This document shows positions 8,311 to 18,296 of a stretch of 64,000 bases of DNA, piece by piece; the stretch's first letter is position 1; the number at the start of each line of letters is the position of its first letter. Source of the DNA: Tsukamurella sp. PLM1 (lineage in GTDB: Bacteria; Actinomycetota; Actinomycetes; Mycobacteriales; Mycobacteriaceae); the NCBI RefSeq assembly GCF_023168325.1, contig NZ_AP025688.1, positions 3,162,001-3,226,000 of the forward strand, written 5' to 3'. Below the pieces are notes generated by a model that worked only from the letters and a program-made list of their open reading frames with translations, searched no databases and had not been told where the DNA came from. The position numbers and the translations under genes were made by a program.

Positions 8311-9706
8311 CTAATGCGTGAGATGCTCCACCATCAGCACCTGGAGCTCGCCCACCAGGAAGCCAAGAATCGCGCCGACCATGATCAACGTGCGCTCGTC
8401 GGCCTGGAAGGCCGGCCGCAGCACGCTCTCGAACTCCTCCGGCGTCATGGCCGCCATCTTCTCCGCCATGATCGGCTGGATCTCCATGACGCGGGTCAGG
8501 TAGTCCTCGGCGCCGGTGAGCAGGTCCGGCAGCACCGCGACCAGATCGGAGGCCACGGCGTTGCACATCGGCGTGACCCGCGCAAGGTCCAGTCCGAGGC
8601 CGCTGACGCCGCGCGCCGGGCCGTTGAGCACTTCCGACACCACCGAAAGCAGGCTCGAGACGGGCAGTTCGCCCGTATCCGACCGGAGGACGCCCAATCC
8701 CGGCAGGTCGGCGATCCCGAGTTCCTTGAGGATCGGCAGCGAGTCCAGGTCGAGGCCCGTGAAGGTCTCCAGGTCGCCCAGGTGATCACGCAGGGCGTCC
8801 TCGACCACGTCGGCGACCACCGTCACCACTTGCTGCGACTTCGGGCCGTGAACACGCCGCGCATCAGCCGGTCCGAGGTGAGCACCCGCGTCGCGATGAG
8901 GGTGCCGTACTCCTGTGAGACCGGAATGCGGTGCTTGAGGAACAGCCCCTGCCAGGTGATCACGCCCAGGTAGCGCTTCGGCTCCTTGGGGTTGAAGATC
9001 AGCCGCAGCGCCGCCCAGTCGGTGAACCAGCCCGTGAACAGGCCGAACAGCGGCATCACGTAAGGATTGCGGAACAGCGCCCACACCGCGAGCTGCACCA
9101 GGCCGATGCAGAAGCCGAAGACCAGCCCGCTGCGCCGGATGAACGCGAACTCGCGACGCCCCACGTCCAGGAACATCGATTCCAGTGTGTCCGGGTCCGC
9201 GAGGAACTCGGCCGTCACCATCTCCTGCAGGTCGAAGAGGTCGTCGATGTTCTCGGCGATGGCCTCGGTGATCCGCACCACCACGTCGGGCGACGCGTCC
9301 TGCACCCGTTCGACCACCAGGTCCTGCGCGACCGGCGGGAGCAGGTGCCACAGGGTGGGCTGGTACTCGGGCATGATTTCGCGCACGATCCGCCCCACCT
9401 CGGCGCGCACCGGGCGTTCGATCAGGGCCGCGACCTCGGCACCGTCGATCTTCTCGGCGATCTCCCGAGCCGTCACCAACCTGCCCGTGATCGTCTCGCA
9501 GAGCACCTCCACCATCTGCGGTGCGCGGCGCGGGATGATGCCCTGCCACCCGAGCTTGCCGATTCCCTGAACCTCTGCGGCCGGAACATCATCCGGATGG
9601 CCACCAGCTTGGTTCCCCAGCCGATGAGCGCGGCGATGATCGGCATGGAGACGTACACCGGCCAGTTCCGACTGAGATCGGCGACGATCTCGGACCAGGA
9701 CTGCAT
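8311..9706 (-). CDS. DUF445 family membrane protein, two frameshifts
   Basis: Three frames join to one protein of about 465 residues. The N-terminus (MQSWSEIVADLSRNWPVYVS, ATG 9706) carries a membrane segment and IGWGTKLVAIRMMFRP. The middle (GKLGWQGIIPRRAP to MRGVFTAR) and the C-terminal part ending FLVGELQVLMVEHLTH follow. One missing G near 9577 and one base near 8840 explain both breaks. The order fits DUF445: paired membrane segments at each end around long soluble helices. The internal near-repeat (GWQGIIPRRAPQM and TWQGLFLKHRIPV) is also typical. Function unknown. Confidence 0.8.
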
Positions 9707-10032
9707 GCGGCGACGACCTCCGTACGTTCGACAAGTGCCTCGTATTGTGGGCCGGGAACGGGCCCGCGCGTGGGCGAATGGCCCGGTGCGGTTCGTCCAA
9801 TCGGGCCGCGACCACGACGCCCGTGCCGTTCACGAACCGTTCGGGGTACGCGCCGCGTTCGCGTTCCGCCGCGGGGGCCTGACGGTGCGCCTGGATGGCG
9901 CCGGCGCGCGGCACAGGTCTTCGACGACGCCCTCTCCCTTGTGCACGTTGTCGAACACCGACAGTGCGAACGGCGCCGTGCCCGCTGGGCGGGGCGGCGC
10001 CGAAATCTTCATCGTCGCGGCAGTCGTGGACC
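9707..10032. other. Intergenic stretch without a convincing gene
   Basis: This stretch of 326 bp lies between the DUF445 start and the stop of the tandem TetR gene. Open frames occur on both strands (up to 60-90 codons) but have no ribosome site or recognisable motif. I see no hairpin terminator. Confidence 0.5.
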
Positions 10033-11210
10033 CTAGTCGGGTGACTGTCGCGCTCGCTCACCGTCGAGAAGGAGCACCGTGCAAACGGCGTCTGTTGCGG
10101 AATCCAGGCCGTCGAGAGCGCGCAGGCTGGGCGTACTGGCGATATCGTTGATCACGGCGAGAACAGCTTGAACCCGAATACGTGCTTGCTCCTCATCGGG
10201 GGCGGCGCCCGCCTGAAGGACGATCCGAGTCCACTCCGCGATGTAGCTGCGCTGCGTCGCACGGATTCGCGCTCTCTCTTCTGGAGGGAGTTGATCGGTC
10301 TCGGTGTTGAGTAAGCGGATGAGGTCACTGTTCTCGAGCGCGAAGGTGCGGTAGCCCGCTACCAGGTGCTCCAGTGCATCAGCCGCGCTCGCGGAGCGGC
10401 GGAACGTCCGGTGCATGTCGGCTAGGAGCATTTCATTCCCGCGGTCCATCGCGAGGATGAGGATCTCCGACTTCGTATCGAAATGGTTGTAGACACTCGG
10501 GCCGGCGATCCCCACGGCAGCGCCGATGTCGTCGATCGACACGTCGGCATAGCCACGGTCGGCGAACAACCCGGTGGCAGCGGCGACGATCGCCTCTCGG
10601 CGCGATGGCGCCCAAGCGCTCGCCTCGTCCCCGGCCTTGAGTTCGCGTCGCTCCAGCGAGGGCAGCGAAACCTCGACGGCCGCGCGTAGGAGCTCGGCGA
10701 GCAGGTCCGGCGGCACCTCGACGGAGTGGAAGGACACGCTGGTCGCAACGCCGAGCAGTGCAGCGGTCAGAAACCGGACCTGCTGCGACGACAACTCCGG
10801 CCGGCGCCGTGCGAGCTCTGCGGCAATCACTGCGGTGATCGACTGAATCTGGGACCTGATCGTCCGATTGGCGGACGTCGAAAGGTGCCGTACCTCCCTG
10901 TGCCAGAGCACCCCGACAGCTCGATGCTCGAGCTGTGACGCGGCCGGGCGACGATGAGATCGCCGGATCGATCCGAGGCGGCGTCGACGGCGCCCAGCAC
11001 CGCCGCCAGATCGTCCGCGATCACGGCCTCCAAGAGGTCGTTCTTGTTACGGAAATGCCGATACAGCGAGGATGGTCCCACCGCGACCGCATCGGCGATG
11101 TCCTTCATCGACACATTGGAGTAGCCGCGATCGTGGAACAGCTCGGACGCCGCGGCCACCACGATCTCGCGACGGTTCGCCGGGCGTGTGCCGGGTGCAG
11201 GGGCGCTCAC
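10033..11210 (-). CDS. Tandem TetR regulator with two DNA-binding domains, frameshifted
   Basis: It starts at GTG 11210 behind AAGGAGG. The first TetR_N domain spans about residues 10-58 (NRREIVVAAASELFHDRGYS...SSLYRHFRNKNDLL). Its helical partner continues after a missing base near 10930 (HRAVGVLWHREVRHLSTSANRTI). A second complete TetR_N domain follows (SRREAIVAAATGLFADRGYA...SVYNHFDTKSEIL) with its own ligand domain to the stop. The total of about 392 residues is twice the usual TetR length. It is the last gene of the acyl-CoA operon at 11314-14969 and is the obvious local regulator, likely sensing a CoA thioester. Confidence 0.82.
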
Positions 11211-11313
11211 TGGAACCTCCTTGCCCTCTTCCTCGCGGAGCGAGGCGGGACGGCCCCCAGGGTAATCCACCCCCGAGCGGTGCCCCGGCCCCGCACCCGA
11301 GACGTCGCCTAGT

Positions 11314-12069
11314 TCACCGCGCGGCGAACCCCATGATGTTCTCCCTCACGATCGGCTCCCGGAACAACGCCCGCTGCGTCCTCGCTTCCGCTCGCAGCAA
11401 TGACGAGATGGTCCCGGAGGTGGCTTCATCGACCAGCGCGCGCGTTGCGATCGCGGCGGCGGGTGCCCTCGCGATCCGCGCGGCCAGCGCGTGTGCCTCG
11501 GCGAGCAGGTCCGCATCGGGAACGCACCGCCACAGAAGGCCCCATCGTTCCGCGGTTTCAGCGGTGATCCGCTCGCCGGTCAAGCTCATCCCGAGGGCGC
11601 GGGCACGCCCCACCAGACGTGGTAGGAGCCACGTCGCTCCCGCATCGGGGACGATGCCGAGGGCCGCGACCTGCGGGACCAGGAAGTACGCCGATTCCGC
11701 CGCGATGACGACATCGGCGGACAACGCCAAGCCCAGACCGCCGCCGACGCACGGCCCGTTGACCGCTGCGACGACCGGTACGGGCGAGTGGAGGATCGTC
11801 TCGCAGAGAGGATTCAGATTCGTGTGCATGAGTTGCTCGACGTGCTTGCCGAGATCGTCGATGGTGGTGTCCAGATCGACCAGGTCGAGTCCACTGCAGA
11901 ACCCGCGGCCACGCCCCGTGAGCACCACCGCGGTGACCGAGTCGGACGTCGCTGCCCGTTCGAACGCCGCGCGCAGCTCGTCCATCGACTCCGTCGTGAG
12001 CGCGTTGAGGCGCTCGGGCCGATCGAGGATGATCGTCGCGATGCCGTCGGCGGTGTCCACCGTGACCAT
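11314..12069 (-). CDS. Enoyl-CoA hydratase/isomerase (crotonase) family
   Basis: A 251-residue crotonase-fold protein from ATG 12069. The oxyanion-hole residues sit in GRGFCSGLDL (about residue 54-63) and VNGPCVGGGLGLALSAD (about 105-120). The second catalytic-site loop reads VPDAGATWLLPRLVG, so the usual second Glu is replaced by Asp/Ala, as in members acting as isomerases or hydrolases. Its start overlaps the SDR stop by one base (TGATG). It acts on a CoA thioester in the pathway of this operon. Confidence 0.88.
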   Translation of the reverse strand: MVTVDTADGIATIILDRPERLNALTTESMDELRAAFERAATSDSVTAVVLTGRGRGFCSGLDLVDLDTTIDDLGKHVEQLMHTNLNPLCETILHSPVPVVAAVNGPCVGGGLGLALSADVVIAAESAYFLVPQVAALGIVPDAGATWLLPRLVGRARALGMSLTGERITAETAERWGLLWRCVPDADLLAEAHALAARIARAPAAAIATRALVDEATSGTISSLLRAEARTQRALFREPIVRENIMGFAAR

Positions 12070-12899
12070 CAGATGGTGAACCCTCCGCCACAGACGAGGG
12101 TCTGCGCGCTGACGTAGTCGGACTCGGGAATGCACAGGAGATAGACCGCACCGGCGGCCTCCGCGGGTGTCCCGCCCCGGCCGAGCGGGATCATCTGCTC
12201 CATGGTCGTGAGCAGGTCCGGATTCACCCCGACCTTGATCTCGTTGCCCGCCACGTCGATCGTCCCACCGCTGCCTGCCGGCGCCTCGGTCAGGCGCGTC
12301 TTGATCAGGCCGAACGCGACGGTGTTCACGGTGACGTTGTAGCGCCCCCATTCCTTGGCGAGCGTCTTGGTCAGGCCCGTCACACCGGCCTTCGCCGCGG
12401 CGTAGTTCGCCTGCCCCGCGTTCCCTCCCAGCCCCGCGATGGATGAGACGTTGACGACCTTCCGGCACGGCACCGGTTCGCCGGCGGCGCGGGCGCGCTT
12501 GACCTGTTCCGCGATGATCGGTTGCGCGGCGCGCAGGATGCGGAACGGCGCGGTGAGATGCACGTCCACAATGGCGTCCCACTGTTCGTCGGTCATCTTC
12601 TGGATGACCGAATCCCAGGTGTAGCCGGCGTTGTTGACCACGATGTCCAGACCGCCGAATTCGTCGACCGCCGCGCCCACGAAGCCCTCGGCGAACCCGG
12701 CAGCGGTCACGCTGCCGGGAACGGCGACCGCCCGGGCGCCGACGGCCTCGATGGCGGCGACCGTCTCGGCCGCTGGGTCGGGGTCGAGATCGTTCACCAC
12801 GATCGAGGCGCCGTCAGCGGCGAGCTTGAGCGCGATCTCACGACCGATTCCGCGGCCCGATCCAGTGATGAGGGCGACTTTGCCGTCGAGCTTTCCCAT
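12069..12899 (-). CDS. SDR oxidoreductase (3-hydroxyacyl-CoA dehydrogenase-like)
   Basis: A 276-residue short-chain dehydrogenase. It has the NAD(P)-binding GSGRGIG near residue 13, NDLDPD after beta-2 (an Asp favouring NAD), NNAG, catalytic Ser in VVNVSSIAG, and YAAAKAG. It is longer than minimal SDRs by a loop with KRARAAGEPVPCRK, as in MFE-2-type hydroxyacyl-CoA dehydrogenases. Its partner MaoC genes lie immediately upstream, so hydration by MaoC followed by oxidation here is the likely order. Confidence 0.88.
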   Translation of the reverse strand: MGKLDGKVALITGSGRGIGREIALKLAADGASIVVNDLDPDPAAETVAAIEAVGARAVAVPGSVTAAGFAEGFVGAAVDEFGGLDIVVNNAGYTWDSVIQKMTDEQWDAIVDVHLTAPFRILRAAQPIIAEQVKRARAAGEPVPCRKVVNVSSIAGLGGNAGQANYAAAKAGVTGLTKTLAKEWGRYNVTVNTVAFGLIKTRLTEAPAGSGGTIDVAGNEIKVGVNPDLLTTMEQMIPLGRGGTPAEAAGAVYLLCIPESDYVSAQTLVCGGGFTI

Positions 12900-12901
12900 G
12901 T

Positions 12902-13324
12902 CTATTCGTCCTTTCCGAAGGCGACCACCGCGTGGCCGGTGAGGGTGACGGTGCCGTCTGCCAGGGTGACTGCGAGGTCGAGTTGCGCACGGCGTTCGCC
13001 GTCGACCGCCTCGATCGCCGCGATCGTCCCCGAGGCAGTGGCCCGGGCCGCAACTGGGGTGATCGCACCGAAGCGCACATCGAAGGTGCGGATGGATTCG
13101 ACGGGGAACCACGCCGTGAGCAGCCGTCCGAGGTACGCCATCGAGAGCATCCCGTGCGCGAAGACGTCGTCGCTGCCTGCCGACCTGGCGAAGTCGATGT
13201 CGATGTGAATCGGGTTGTGATCGCCCGACGCGCCGGCGAACAGCGCGAGCGTGGTTCGAGTGATCGGGGTGATGTCGAGGGCGGGCAGGTCGGTGCCCGC
13301 GCTGATCTGTTCCAGCCGCATCAT
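12902..13324 (-). CDS. MaoC-like (R)-hydratase subunit
   Basis: A 140-residue hot-dog protein with the hydratase-2 motif FAGASGDHNPIHIDIDFARSAG split over the catalytic Asp and His (about residues 30-40). A HGMLSMAYLGRLL helix follows. It overlaps the preceding MaoC gene by four bases (ATGA). Paired small MaoC subunits form heteromeric enoyl-CoA hydratases, for example in steroid side-chain degradation; that is the likely role here. Confidence 0.88.
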   Translation of the reverse strand: MMRLEQISAGTDLPALDITPITRTTLALFAGASGDHNPIHIDIDFARSAGSDDVFAHGMLSMAYLGRLLTAWFPVESIRTFDVRFGAITPVAARATASGTIAAIEAVDGERRAQLDLAVTLADGTVTLTGHAVVAFGKDE

Positions 13325-13779
13325 CGTGCCACCTCCGGGTTGCGGACGACGATCACGGACGTCAGGTCCGCAACGTTCTCCCCGTTCGCGCGCGTAATGG
13401 ACGTCTGCTTGACGATGAACTCGAGCGCGCCGCCCTTCTTCGTGTAGACGTCGGCGATGCTCGGGTGCGCCGTGAGAACGTCACCCGCGTGGGCGACCGA
13501 GTGGTACTCGAAACGTTGCTCGCCGTGCAGAACGCGCCGAAGATCGACGCCGATGGCGGCGAGCCAGTCGAACGGTTCGGGTTGTTCGAGTTCGATGGCG
13601 AACAGGAAGGTCGGGGGCACGGGGAGGCTGGGATGCCCTGCAGCTCGCGCGGTGGCCAGGTCGGTGAAGACGGGATCGGTCTCGCCGATGGCTTTGGCGA
13701 ACAGCCGCAGCCTGCCGGGGTCGATCGTCAGTTCCGTGGACGGCAACCGGGTGCCGACCACGTCGGGAGCGATGGTCAT
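13321..13779 (-). CDS. MaoC N-terminal-type (FAS1-like) dehydratase subunit
   Basis: A 152-residue hot-dog protein lacking the full catalytic Asp-His pair, typical of the partner subunit of heteromeric MaoC hydratases. It starts at ATG 13779 (MTIAPDVVGT) inside the end of the thiolase gene (four-base overlap). Conserved patches are FAKAIGETDPVF and LHGEQRFEYHSVAHAGD. It probably binds the acyl chain while the 12902-13324 product supplies catalysis. Confidence 0.85.
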   Translation of the reverse strand: MTIAPDVVGTRLPSTELTIDPGRLRLFAKAIGETDPVFTDLATARAAGHPSLPVPPTFLFAIELEQPEPFDWLAAIGVDLRRVLHGEQRFEYHSVAHAGDVLTAHPSIADVYTKKGGALEFIVKQTSITRANGENVADLTSVIVVRNPEVAR

Positions 13780-14969
13780 CGGACTCCGTTCTCCTTCTGG
13801 TAGAGGGTGACGACGGCTGCACCGCCGAGACCGATGTTGTGCTGGAGGGCGACCGCCGCGCCCTCGACCTGACGAGGGCCAGCTGTGCCGCGGAGCTGCC
13901 AGACCAGTTCGGCGCACTGCGCCAACCCTGTCGCGCCGAGCGGATGCCCCTTCGACAGGAGCCCACCGGAGGGGTTGGTGACGACGCGCCCCCCATAGGT
14001 GTTGTCGCCATCGGCGATGAACTTCTCGGCGGTGCCCTCGTCAGTCAGTCCCAACGCCTCGTACGCGAGCACCTCGTTCGTGGTGAAGCAGTCGTGAAGT
14101 TCAACGACGTCGACGTCTCGAGGGCCTACGCCCGCTGCTTCGTAGACCTGCCGTGCGGCCTCTCTGCTCATGTCGTAGCCGACGATCTTCATCATCGAAC
14201 CTTCGCCGAAGGTCGAGTCCGTGTCGGTCGTCATGGCCTGTGCCGCAACGACGACTCCGCTGTTCAACGAGTGCTTGCGCGCGTACTCCTCACTCACGAG
14301 TACCGCGGCTGCGGCGCCGCACGTCGGTGGGCAGCACTGCAACCGGGTCAGTGGACCGTAGATCTGCGGCGACGCAAGAACCTCCTCGGCGGTCACCGGG
14401 TCCCGGAACACTGCGTTGGGGTTGTTGGCCGCATGCCGGCGAGCCTTGACCGCAACCTCGGCGAACAGAGCCGGATCGACTCCGTACCGTTCGGCGTACT
14501 CCCGGCCGGCGCCGCCGAAGAACTGCGGGGCGAAGGGCGCATCGCTCTCGCCCTGAATCCCGTGTACGACTTCGTTGAACGCATCGAACGGCGACGGTCG
14601 ATCCGCATACGTCATCGCGAGGGCCCCGCGCTGCATCTGCTCGAATCCCAGCGCCAGGACCACATCGGCGATCCCGTGCTCGATCGCCTGGCGCGCCAGG
14701 AACAGAGCCGACGACCCCGTCGAACAGTTGTTGTTGACATTGACGATCGGAATCCCATTGGTACCGACCCGATACAGGGCCGCCTGCCCGGCGGTGGAGT
14801 CGCCGTACACGTACCCGACGTAGGCCTGCTGGACCGTCCCGAAGTCGATTCCGGCATCGGCGAGAGCGGCCGTAACCGCCTGCTCTCCCATGACGTCGTA
14901 CGTCGCGGAGTTCCGCGGCGTGGTGAACGGGATCATTCCCACACCGGCGACCATGACACGATGAGACAT
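13776..14969 (-). CDS. Thiolase-fold lipid-transfer protein / acetyl-CoA acyltransferase
   Basis: A 397-residue thiolase of the SCP-x/lipid-transfer class. The nucleophilic Cys is in NNNCSTGSSAL (about residue 83). HDCFTTNE (about 290) and the KGHPLGATG motif near the C-terminus carry the catalytic His residues. It is first gene of the minus-strand operon (thiolase, two MaoC, SDR, crotonase, TetR). It would perform thiolytic or retro-aldol chain cleavage on a CoA thioester. Confidence 0.88.
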   Translation of the reverse strand: MSHRVMVAGVGMIPFTTPRNSATYDVMGEQAVTAALADAGIDFGTVQQAYVGYVYGDSTAGQAALYRVGTNGIPIVNVNNNCSTGSSALFLARQAIEHGIADVVLALGFEQMQRGALAMTYADRPSPFDAFNEVVHGIQGESDAPFAPQFFGGAGREYAERYGVDPALFAEVAVKARRHAANNPNAVFRDPVTAEEVLASPQIYGPLTRLQCCPPTCGAAAAVLVSEEYARKHSLNSGVVVAAQAMTTDTDSTFGEGSMMKIVGYDMSREAARQVYEAAGVGPRDVDVVELHDCFTTNEVLAYEALGLTDEGTAEKFIADGDNTYGGRVVTNPSGGLLSKGHPLGATGLAQCAELVWQLRGTAGPRQVEGAAVALQHNIGLGGAAVVTLYQKENGVR

Positions 14970-15120
14970 CGCTTCTCCTTAACTATTGGCGATTCACTTA
15001 GTAGAGCAGATCTCGATCGTTTTCGCTAGATTTTCGCAATCGAAGTGATGCTTGCACACTTGTACATCTTCACTTAATCTGATGAAGAGAGACGTCCATC
15101 ACACTACGGAGGCACACCCG
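14970..15120. promoter_or_regulatory. Divergent promoter of the acyl-CoA island
   Basis: This A+T-rich stretch separates the thiolase (minus) and AMP-ligase (plus) genes. The direct repeat TTCACTTA occurs at 14993-15000 and 15069-15076, once near each gene. These are possible half-sites for the tandem TetR protein; the assignment is inference. Confidence 0.4.
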
Positions 15121-16661
15121 ATGCCCACGATCGCTTCCACCCTTCGCGACACCGCGGCCCGCGTGCCGGATCGCATCGCCGTGTTGTTCGGCGACACCAG
15201 CTACTCCTATGCGGAACTCGACACCGTCGTCGACAAGGTCGCCGCAGAGCTGACGGCGCGCGGACTGAGGAAAGGAGACCGGATCGCACTGCTCGCACCG
15301 AGCTCCGACCGATTCATCGTGGCCTTCTACGCGGTACACCGCATCGGCGCCGTCTTCGTTCCGATCAATCCCGCGTCGTCGGCACCCGAGGTGGCGTACA
15401 TCGTGCGCGACTCCGGTGCGCGGTTGCTGATCCACGACCCCGCCCTGGCCTCAGTGGTCAGCGCAGTGGTCGACGGGGGCCTGCCCGACGACGTGCAGGT
15501 CGTCGCACTCGGTCCGAACCCGGACCACGACGATCTGATCGCTGCCGCGGCTGTCCGAGAGCACACAGCCGTCGATGACGACGTAGCCGAGTCGGACGAT
15601 GCCCAGATCCTGTACACCTCAGGAACCACAGGAAACCCCAAGGGAGCGTTGTTCGACCATCACCGGGCGATGTGGACGGCGGTCACGATGCTCGGCACCT
15701 GCGGCATCCGCGACGCGGACCGCATGTTGCACGTCGCGCCGCTCTACCATGCCGCCGAACTGTGCCTCATGCTGATACCCGGCACCCTGGTCGGCGCGAC
15801 CCATGTCGTTCACGCCGGGTTCGACCCTGCCAAAGTGCTCGACGACCTGGAACAGCACAGGATCACGATGTTCTTCGGCGTCCCGACGATGTATCAGTTC
15901 CTCCTCCGGCAGCCCGATCTCCGTCGGCGGGACCTGTCCGCATGGCGCACAGGCATGTTCGGCGCGGCACCGATGCCGCCAAGCGCTGTCGAAGAGCTCG
16001 TCGCGACCCTTCCCGGTGTCGACCTGATCCAGCTGTGCGGCCAGACCGAGGCTGGGCCGAGCGGCATCTTCTGCGACAGTGCCCAGGTCCGCAGCCGGCC
16101 CGACGCGAGCGGCCGCCAGGGGATGATGGGCATGGAGTGCCGCCTCGTCGATATCGACGGAGAACCTGTCGCCCCCGGGGGAGTCGGCGAGTTGCTGCTG
16201 CGCGGCGAGACCGTCATGAAGCGATACTGGGGCAAGCCCCAGGCGACTGCGGACACGATCGTGGACGGGTGGCTTCACACCGGTGACGTCTGCCGCCTCG
16301 ACGCGGACGGGTACATGACCATCGTGGACCGGCTCAAAGACATGATCATCACGGGCGGCCGCAACGTCTATTCGGTCGAGGTCGAAGGTGCGATCGCGGC
16401 GCACCCGGACGTCGTGGACGCCGCGGTCGTCGGTCGACCGCATCACGAGTACGGCGAGAGCATCGTCGCTATCGTCACCGTTGCAGACGGCAGGACGCTC
16501 ACACTGAACGCGCTCGAGGAGTTCCTCGCCCCCGGATCGCGCGCTACAAGATTCCGCACGAGCTGGTCGTCGCCACCGCGATCCCTCGCAACCCGTCCGG
16601 CAAGATCCTCAAGCGCCAGCTGCGGGACACGCTGCTGAGCGATCCGTCGCGATCTCGATAA
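15121..16661 (+). CDS. Acyl-CoA synthetase (AMP-forming ligase), C-terminal frameshift
   Basis: It starts at ATG 15121 (MPTIASTLRDT). ANL-superfamily motifs are YTSGTTGNPKGALF (about residue 160), GQTEAGPSG, GWLHTGDVCRLD, and the hinge in VDRLKDMIITGG. One missing C near 16535 shifts the end; repaired, it reads IARYKIPHELV and ends NPSGKILKRQLRD...SRSR at TAA 16661, so the catalytic C-terminal Lys is present. The total is about 513 residues. It activates the substrate acid to its CoA ester, the entry step for the divergent operon. Confidence 0.88.
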
Positions 16662-16703
16662 CACCGCGCACGCCGGCGCACCACGCCGATGACAGCAGCA
16701 GAG

Positions 16704-16726
16704 ACCCCCTCCGGATCGGAGGGGGT
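16704..16726 (+). terminator. Rho-independent terminator after the AMP ligase
   Basis: Ten-base stem ACCCCCTCCG / CGGAGGGGGT with a three-base loop, followed by TTTCT. It stands 42 bases after the ligase stop. Confidence 0.75.
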
Positions 16727-17024
16727 TTCTCGATTGTGGGCCTGACAGGGGCTGGCAGTACATGTACCGCCAGGCACTGCCAGACGTCCAGGGATTCCTG
16801 GCAACCTATTCGAGTCGGCTGCCGTAGGTGAGCGAGGGCGAAATCCGTGGATCCACGAGGTGCGCGGACAGTGCGCCAGGGTTCGACCGAGGTATCCCGA
16901 AGGTCGGCGTCGTCAGCATTTCATAGCAACCGCGTGGGACCGCAGGGCCTCGCTCATCTTGCTCAGTTGCACCGTACGCGTGACCATTTCATCACGTGCA
17001 CCCACGAAGAACGGACGAATACCA
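16727..17024. other. Intergenic stretch upstream of the interrupted SDR
   Basis: No supported gene. It contains the imperfect inverted repeat GGCAGTACATG...CAGGCACTGCC around 16752-16782. The promoter of the interrupted SDR should lie here. Confidence 0.4.
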
Positions 17025-17124
17025 ATGGCAGGCAACCAATCCAGCACACACTCGGATGGAGCTTGACCCGGTTTCCCGGACACCTGATCTGTAGCGTTGC
17101 TGCTGCAGGAGAGGAGTCCATGTC

Positions 17125-17412
17125 ATGCCGAAGCCGCATCCTGAGGAGTTCCGCCGCCGCGCGGTTGATCTGACCCGTGAGCCGGGGGCGTCTGTCATCC
17201 AGATCGCGAAGGATCTCGGGATCTCCGAGTCGTGTCTGCGCAGGTGGATGAGCATCGACGATGTCGATGCCGGCCGCAAGGAAGGCCTGTCCACCACGGA
17301 GCGGGCGGAGCTCGCCCAGCTGCGCCGCGATAAGAAGCGCACGGAGCAGGAGGTGGAGATCCTCAAGCGCGCGTCGGCGTACTTCGCGCGGGAGGACATC
17401 CTCCCAAAATGA
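17125..17412 (+). CDS. IS3-family transposase OrfA (helix-turn-helix)
   Basis: 95 residues. The N-terminal helix-turn-helix (FRRRAVDLTREPGASVIQIA...GISESCLRRWM) is followed by a leucine-zipper-like helix (AELAQLRRDKKRTEQEVEILKRA). It ends in ATGA overlapping the start of OrfB (17409), so OrfB is reached by coupling or by frameshifting as usual in this family. Confidence 0.93.
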   Translation: MPKPHPEEFRRRAVDLTREPGASVIQIAKDLGISESCLRRWMSIDDVDAGRKEGLSTTERAELAQLRRDKKRTEQEVEILKRASAYFAREDILPK

Positions 17413-18296
17413 TGTTCTCGCTGGTCCACGAACTGGCCGCAGACGGTTTCGACGTCGCGGTGGCTTGCGAGGCGCTCAGGGTGTCGCGGTCCGGCTTCTA
17501 CGAGTGGCGCGACCGGCCGGCCTCGGCCCGGGACGAATCTGATGCACACCTGGCGGACACGATCCTCGATGTCCATGCCCGGTCGCGGGGGTGTTACGGC
17601 TCTCCGCGGGTGCACGCAGACCTGCGCTTGGCCGGTGGTGAGAAGGTCGGGCGTAAGCGGGTCGCCCGGCTGATGCGACTGCTGGGCATCAGTGGGATCG
17701 GAGGGTCACGGAAAATGAAGCGGCACAAGCGTGCTGCCGCTGTCTTCGAAGATCTGGTGCAGCGGCAGTTCACCGCCGACGCACCGGATGAGCTGTGGTG
17801 CACGGACGTCACCGAGCATCCCACCAGGGCTGGGAAGATCTACTGCTGCGGCGTCCTCGACACCTTTTCCCGCCGCCTGGTCGGTTTGTCGATCGCCGAT
17901 CACATGCGCACCGAGCTGGTCGTCGACGCCCTGCAGTACGCCCTGTGGCGACGGCAACCCGACGGTGAGACGATTGTCCACTCCGATCGTGGAAGTCAGT
18001 TCACCTCATGGGTTTTCGGTGATCGTCTGCGCCGAGCGGGGCTCCTCGGGTCGATGGGTAGGGTCGCCTCATCGGTGGACAACACCATGATGGAATCATT
18101 CTGGTCGACCATGCAGCGCGAGCTCCTCGACACCGAAGAGTGGGACTCGCCCGAGCAACTCGCGTCGGCGATCTTCGAATGGGTCGAAGCCTGGTACAAC
18201 CCACGCCGGCGGCACTCGAGCATCGGCTACCTCTCGCCGATCGACTTCGAGAACGAGTACCACGAGGCCCTCCACGGTCTCTCAGGCGTAGCCTGA
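17409..18296 (+). CDS. IS3-family transposase OrfB (DDE integrase)
   Basis: 295 residues with the HTH_21 region (YGSPRVHADL) and an rve catalytic core. DDE residues are in LWCTDVTEH, VHSDRGSQF and DNTMMESFWS. The C-terminus carries WYNPRRRHSSIGYLSP, diagnostic of IS3-type integrases. It appears intact. Confidence 0.95.
   Translation: MMFSLVHELAADGFDVAVACEALRVSRSGFYEWRDRPASARDESDAHLADTILDVHARSRGCYGSPRVHADLRLAGGEKVGRKRVARLMRLLGISGIGGSRKMKRHKRAAAVFEDLVQRQFTADAPDELWCTDVTEHPTRAGKIYCCGVLDTFSRRLVGLSIADHMRTELVVDALQYALWRRQPDGETIVHSDRGSQFTSWVFGDRLRRAGLLGSMGRVASSVDNTMMESFWSTMQRELLDTEEWDSPEQLASAIFEWVEAWYNPRRRHSSIGYLSPIDFENEYHEALHGLSGVA

Noticed and set aside
9830..10012. 60-codon minus-strand frame between DUF445 and the tandem TetR gene
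   Set aside because: No ribosome site, no recognisable motif, composition like neighbouring shadow frames.
17064..17088. 25-bp terminal inverted repeats of the IS
   Set aside because: The extra six bases come from the palindromic target GGAGCTCC; the element's own repeats are 19 bp, starting TG and ending CA.
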